Positions 6,787-9,539 of a stretch of 9,539 bases of DNA are shown here, piece after piece. Within the stretch, counting starts at the first letter, position 1. Every line of letters starts with the position of its first letter. Source of the stretch: an uncultured Bacteroidota bacterium. GTDB taxonomy: Bacteria; Bacteroidota; Bacteroidia; Chitinophagales; Saprospiraceae. Position numbers and translations under genes: made by a program. The stretch is taken from NCBI GenBank assembly GCA_937952445.1, contig CALGAA010000012.1, forward strand, positions 1-9,539, read 5' to 3'. The notes under the pieces are model-generated. The model was not told the DNA's origin. It worked only from the letters and a program-made list of their open reading frames with translations, and did no database searches.

Positions 6787-8142
6787 ATGGTTTTTGTATC
6801 TTTTGCGGCTTTAAAAAACTCAGCCGTGTCATTATTCATCGTTATCATAGGAATTCTTTCCCTGATTGTATTGATCGGGTATTTCAAACTCGACACTTTT
6901 ATTTCATTTATCCTGGTGTCGCTGGCAATTGGTCTGGCCCAGGGAATGGGGCCGATGGAAATTTCCAATTCCATCCAAAACGGAATCGGCGGAGTGCTGG
7001 GTTTTCTGGTGATCATACTTGGCTTTGGAGCCATGTTGGGAAAGATGGTTGCGGACAGTGGCGCAGCACAACGCATTTCGAGCAGTCTAATTCAAACATT
7101 CGGGCGAAAATATGTACAATGGGCCTTGGTTCTTACGGGATTTATCATCGGCATTCCCATGTTCTATTCGGTGGGATTTGTGATCATGGTTCCGTTGGTC
7201 TTCACCGTAGCTGCCACTACGAGATTGCCCATGCTGTACGTCGGTCTTCCGATGCTGTCTGCTCTCTCGGTCACCCATGGTTATTTACCCCCGCATCCCG
7301 CTCCCACGGCGCTGGTGGTGGATTACGGTGCAGATCTGGGATTGACCATGATCTACGGAATTATTGTGGCCATTCCGGCCATCATCCTGGGGGGACCTGT
7401 GTTTTCGTCGACTTTAAAAAAATACCGTCCCAAACCTTTAGCCGGATTTTACAACGACAAGGTGTTTACTGAAGAAGAAATGCCTTCGCTTTCGGTGAGT
7501 ATCCTGACGGCGTTATCACCCGTCATTTTGTTGGGATTTACCGCTATATTGAAATTTTTTGTAGACGAAAACACCATCGCCGGTACCATAATTTATACCC
7601 TGAGCGATCCCGTGATCGCGATGCTCATTGCCATCCTGATTGCGATATTCACACTGGGTATATTCAGGGGAACGTCCATGAGGGACATCGGCTTCCAAAT
7701 CAATGAATCGATCCGGAGCATCGCGATGATTTTATTGATCATTGCAGGCGCAGGAGCATTAAAACAAATACTGGTCGATAGCGGAGTCAGTGACCATATA
7801 GGATCTTTACTCCAAAACGTCGAAATGTCCCCTCTGATTCTCGCCTGGGGAATTGCTGCCATCATTCGGGTCTGCGTAGGATCAGCGACAGTAGCTGGGC
7901 TTACCGCTGCCGGAATCGTTTTACCTCTCATCCAGGAAGGTGGAGCCAATCCGGAATTGATGGTTTTGGCCACGGGGGCAGGCAGTCTGATGTTTTCGCA
8001 CGTCAACGATGGTGGATTTTGGATGTTCAAAGAGTATTTCAACCTTTCGGTCAAAGACACGATAAAAACCTGGTCAGTCATGGAAACAATCGTTTCGGTC
8101 ACAGGTCTGATCGGAGTGTTGATCTTGAATATATTTGTCTAA
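6787..8142 (+). CDS. gntP: GntP-family gluconate/sugar-acid permease
   Basis: This is an inner-membrane proton symporter of the GntP family, which imports gluconate and related sugar acids. The 451-residue protein is closely similar to E. coli GntT/GntU-type permeases along its length. Landmarks are GFGAMLGKMVADSGAAQRI (79-97), SVTHGYLPPHPAPTAL (161-176), DPVIAMLIA (274-282), RVCVGSATVAGLTAAGI (361-377) and FSHVNDGGFWMFKEYFNL (403-420). Hydrophobic segments are spread throughout, in line with about 12 membrane spans. The frame has a stop directly before the ATG at 6787, so this is the longest possible form. A GTG at 6826 would give a protein whose start aligns exactly with E. coli GntT and is a real alternative. 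No gluconate kinase or dehydratase gene is adjacent, so the actual substrate (gluconate, fructuronate, glycerate or another hydroxy acid) cannot be fixed. Confidence 0.95.
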   Translation: MVFVSFAALKNSAVSLFIVIIGILSLIVLIGYFKLDTFISFILVSLAIGLAQGMGPMEISNSIQNGIGGVLGFLVIILGFGAMLGKMVADSGAAQRISSSLIQTFGRKYVQWALVLTGFIIGIPMFYSVGFVIMVPLVFTVAATTRLPMLYVGLPMLSALSVTHGYLPPHPAPTALVVDYGADLGLTMIYGIIVAIPAIILGGPVFSSTLKKYRPKPLAGFYNDKVFTEEEMPSLSVSILTALSPVILLGFTAILKFFVDENTIAGTIIYTLSDPVIAMLIAILIAIFTLGIFRGTSMRDIGFQINESIRSIAMILLIIAGAGALKQILVDSGVSDHIGSLLQNVEMSPLILAWGIAAIIRVCVGSATVAGLTAAGIVLPLIQEGGANPELMVLATGAGSLMFSHVNDGGFWMFKEYFNLSVKDTIKTWSVMETIVSVTGLIGVLILNIFV

Positions 8143-8278
8143 CCGCCATTTCACCGTCCGTCAGACAGGTCCCTCATTTAGTGACCGCCGTCGGTTGCCT
8201 TTGTTTGGCCGTTGGTTAGGCTGTACCATCGATCCCCATCTATGAGATGTGTGTGTGCTAAAGAATCCCGCAAAAACA
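8143..8278. other. Convergent gap between gntP and lrgB
   Basis: The two genes end tail to tail across 136 bases. The only structure seen is a weak imperfect hairpin at 8168-8186 (GGTC...GACC with inner CT/AG pairs and one mismatch), without a clean T run. No gene is supported here. Confidence 0.4.
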
Positions 8279-8947
8279 TTAATGGTATATCAAACTAAAA
8301 ACCATCGGGGCCGTAAATACCGTAATCACCCCGTTGATGCACATCGCGAGGCCACTAAAAAGACCGGTAGTCTCCCCCATTTGGATGGCTCGGGCTGTAC
8401 CAATTCCGTGACTGACCATTCCTATGGAAACGCCCGAGGCAGCATGATCCCTGATCCTCATCCACCGCACCCACACCGGACCCATGATGTTGCCCAGCAA
8501 ACCGATCATAATCACGACTACGGAGGTAATCGACGGATCCCCTCCCAATGGAACGGTCACCTCGATCGCAATCGGCGTAGTTATTCCCATCGGCAACAGC
8601 GAAGCAGCCAGGGTAGCAGGCAATCGAAGCAATACCGACAACACCGCGACCATGGACACACTCATAAAACTCCCCGCGATCACTGTGAACAACAAAGGCT
8701 TCAATAAGGATTGGATCGCCCGGAGATGCTTAAACAAAAGAACCCCCAAAGCAACGACGGCCGGACCAAGAAAAAACGTCAGGACTTCATTTTCTTCCAT
8801 ATAACGATCATAAGACATTCCACTGATCTGGATGAACAACGCGCATCCGACTACCGCAAAAAAGACCGGTACAAAGATGAGGAGGGGCTTTTTTCCATAC
8901 AGCCAACGCCCTGCTAAAAACAATATCAAAGTTAGCAAACTACCCAT
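8279..8947 (-). CDS. lrgB: LrgB/CidB-family membrane protein
   Basis: This is the larger partner of the LrgA/LrgB (CidA/CidB) membrane pair. Family members have been tied to control of murein hydrolase activity and cell death in staphylococci, to pyruvate uptake in Bacillus (PftAB), and to glycolate/glycerate transport in a plastid fusion protein; the role here is unknown. Family blocks are LGPAVVALGVLLFKHL (60-75), SLLPMGITTPIAIEV (116-130), GGDPSITSVVVIMIGLLGNIMGP (135-157) and SHGIGTARAIQMGE (179-192), followed by GLFSGLAMCINGVITVFTAP. About six to seven hydrophobic spans cover the 222 residues, a slightly short but normal length. The ATG at 8947 lies inside the end of lrgA with an 8-base overlap, which implies translational coupling and a shared message. 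Confidence 0.94.
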   Translation of the reverse strand: MGSLLTLILFLAGRWLYGKKPLLIFVPVFFAVVGCALFIQISGMSYDRYMEENEVLTFFLGPAVVALGVLLFKHLRAIQSLLKPLLFTVIAGSFMSVSMVAVLSVLLRLPATLAASLLPMGITTPIAIEVTVPLGGDPSITSVVVIMIGLLGNIMGPVWVRWMRIRDHAASGVSIGMVSHGIGTARAIQMGETTGLFSGLAMCINGVITVFTAPMVFSLIYH

Positions 8948-9338
8948 GCTTACGATTATCCCGGGATTTTAGTGCACCAAACATCCAGCTCGAAAATGCA
9001 AAAACGCTCAATACGGTTACGACAATGATGATCAAAATCTGCCAACCCCATTGTGCGACCAACGGACCACTTTTGACGATGCCGACACCATAAGGGACAT
9101 AAAACAACCCCAGAAACGCTAACAACCAAATCGCACCACGGTCCACCCAGTCTAGGGGCAAGATTCGAAATTGTAGAAGTGCAAAGATCAGCACCAGCCC
9201 CAAAACCGAACCGGGGACTGGAAAGGGTATGAATCTGGCGAGCCATTCACCTCCAAAATATACGGCAATCAAAATGAGAATTCCCTGAATACCCTGCCAT
9301 ATACTGAATATCGTTTTTCGGTTTTCCGAAGTAATCAT
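8940..9338 (-). CDS. lrgA: LrgA/CidA-family holin-like membrane protein
   Basis: This is the small partner of LrgB, a four-span inner-membrane protein with holin-like topology. It has 132 residues, the usual size. IWQGIQGILILIAVYFGGEW (13-32) is the first span, and RFIPFPVPGSVLGLVLIFAL (35-54) carries the hallmark P-x-P-x-PGS-x-LG turn. LLAFLGLFYVPYGVGIV (72-88) is the conserved F-x-P-x-GVG-x-x block, and a last span (about 100-118) leads to a short basic tail. The ATG at 9338 is preceded on the minus strand by an A-rich AGCAAAAAAATCAGGT leader. It is the first gene of the lrgAB unit, with its stop (TAG) inside the start of lrgB. No LytSR-type two-component regulator is visible upstream within the window. 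Confidence 0.92.
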   Translation of the reverse strand: MITSENRKTIFSIWQGIQGILILIAVYFGGEWLARFIPFPVPGSVLGLVLIFALLQFRILPLDWVDRGAIWLLAFLGLFYVPYGVGIVKSGPLVAQWGWQILIIIVVTVLSVFAFSSWMFGALKSRDNRKHG

Positions 9339-9539
9339 ACCTGATTTTTTTGCTGAAGATACACAACCTGTTTATTCAGCCAGAAATAAAATTGAAAATT
9401 CCCTGGCGGGGTAAAATACTTAAAAAGGCTTCCTTTCCCTTATTCGACGAGCCCAATCAGGATAGAATCAGAATCCCTTCTCCTTTCGACATACTCAATT
9501 TCAAAGGAATCTCGATCCTTCAAAAAAATAGATTAATCA
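9339..9539. other. lrgA leader region, no supported gene
   Basis: These 201 bases presumably hold the lrgAB promoter. A five-base inverted repeat, GCCAG (9379-9383) and CTGGC (9403-9407), flanks an A/T-rich 19-base core about 40-70 bases upstream of lrgA and could be an operator, but this is weak. A 27-codon TTG-initiated frame on the minus strand (9523-9440) is not convincing. I see no terminator or RNA gene. Confidence 0.35.

Noticed and set aside
6606..7472. 288-residue open frame overlapping the first half of gntP in another frame
   Set aside because: It is the shadow of gntP, whose frame matches a known permease family; the alternative translation is rich in His, Cys, Arg and Ser with no domain-like pattern.
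7593..8102. 169-residue minus-strand open frame antisense to gntP
   Set aside because: It is the antisense of conserved gntP codons with no recognisable protein signature and no upstream signals.
8168..8186. Possible terminator hairpin in the gntP-lrgB gap
   Set aside because: The stem is short and mismatched and no T tract follows on either strand.
8249..8804. Plus-strand open frames of 152 and 106 residues opposite lrgB
   Set aside because: Both are antisense shadows of lrgB; the real gene matches LrgB family motifs across its length and overlaps lrgA as expected for an operon.
9440..9523. 27-codon minus-strand frame with TTG start near the window end (KDRDSFEIEYVERRRDSDSI...)
   Set aside because: It is very short, has a non-ATG start in a T-rich context, has an in-frame stop a few codons upstream and shows no recognisable family. 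Most likely chance.
1..9539. CRISPR arrays, insertion sequences, phage genes, tRNA/rRNA genes, toxin-antitoxin or defence systems
   Set aside because: I looked for repeat arrays, transposase motifs, tRNA-like cloverleaf patterns and defence domains on both strands and found none.

Overview
The window looks like an ordinary chromosomal stretch from a free-living member of the Bacteroidota, possibly Saprospiraceae-like. This is inferred from gene content, the moderate G+C, the A-rich and Shine-Dalgarno-poor start regions, one TAnnTTTG-type promoter box and the flavour of the protein families; no rRNA or other marker gene is present to confirm it. I see no mobile element, CRISPR array, tRNA, rRNA or defence cassette, and the genes are tightly packed with short gaps.

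Layout. Positions 2-1438 (+) hold the C-terminal part of valyl-tRNA synthetase, running off the left edge. A 316-base convergent gap follows, containing two inverted repeats but no convincing gene. Positions 4969-1755 (-) carry a co-directional cluster: a group I IscS/NifS-type cysteine desulfurase, an IscA/HesB A-type Fe-S carrier, and an M48 lipoprotein metalloprotease. Divergent from it, 5065-5895 (+) encodes a 276-residue protein that reads as a shrunken, divergent relative of the methylmalonyl-CoA mutase small subunit. A strong two-way terminator hairpin separates it from an Hsp20 gene (6497-6051, -). The Hsp20 gene is preceded by a sigma-54-like -24/-12 element and a cluster of palindromic sites. 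Divergent from hsp20 lies a GntP-family gluconate-type permease (6787-8142, +). Convergent to that is a translationally overlapping lrgA-lrgB pair (9338-8279, -). The final 200 bases are the lrgA leader with no supported gene.

How the genes work together. The desulfurase and A-type carrier form a natural sulfur-mobilising and cluster-delivering pair, although the scaffold IscU is not here. The M48 lipoprotein and Hsp20 are both protein quality-control factors, but under apparently separate promoters. gntP and lrgAB are both membrane systems linked to small organic acids and face each other tail to tail; no sugar-acid kinase accompanies them. No novel multi-gene system is evident. The most interesting items are the orphan mutase-like protein and the apparent sigma-54 control region of hsp20.
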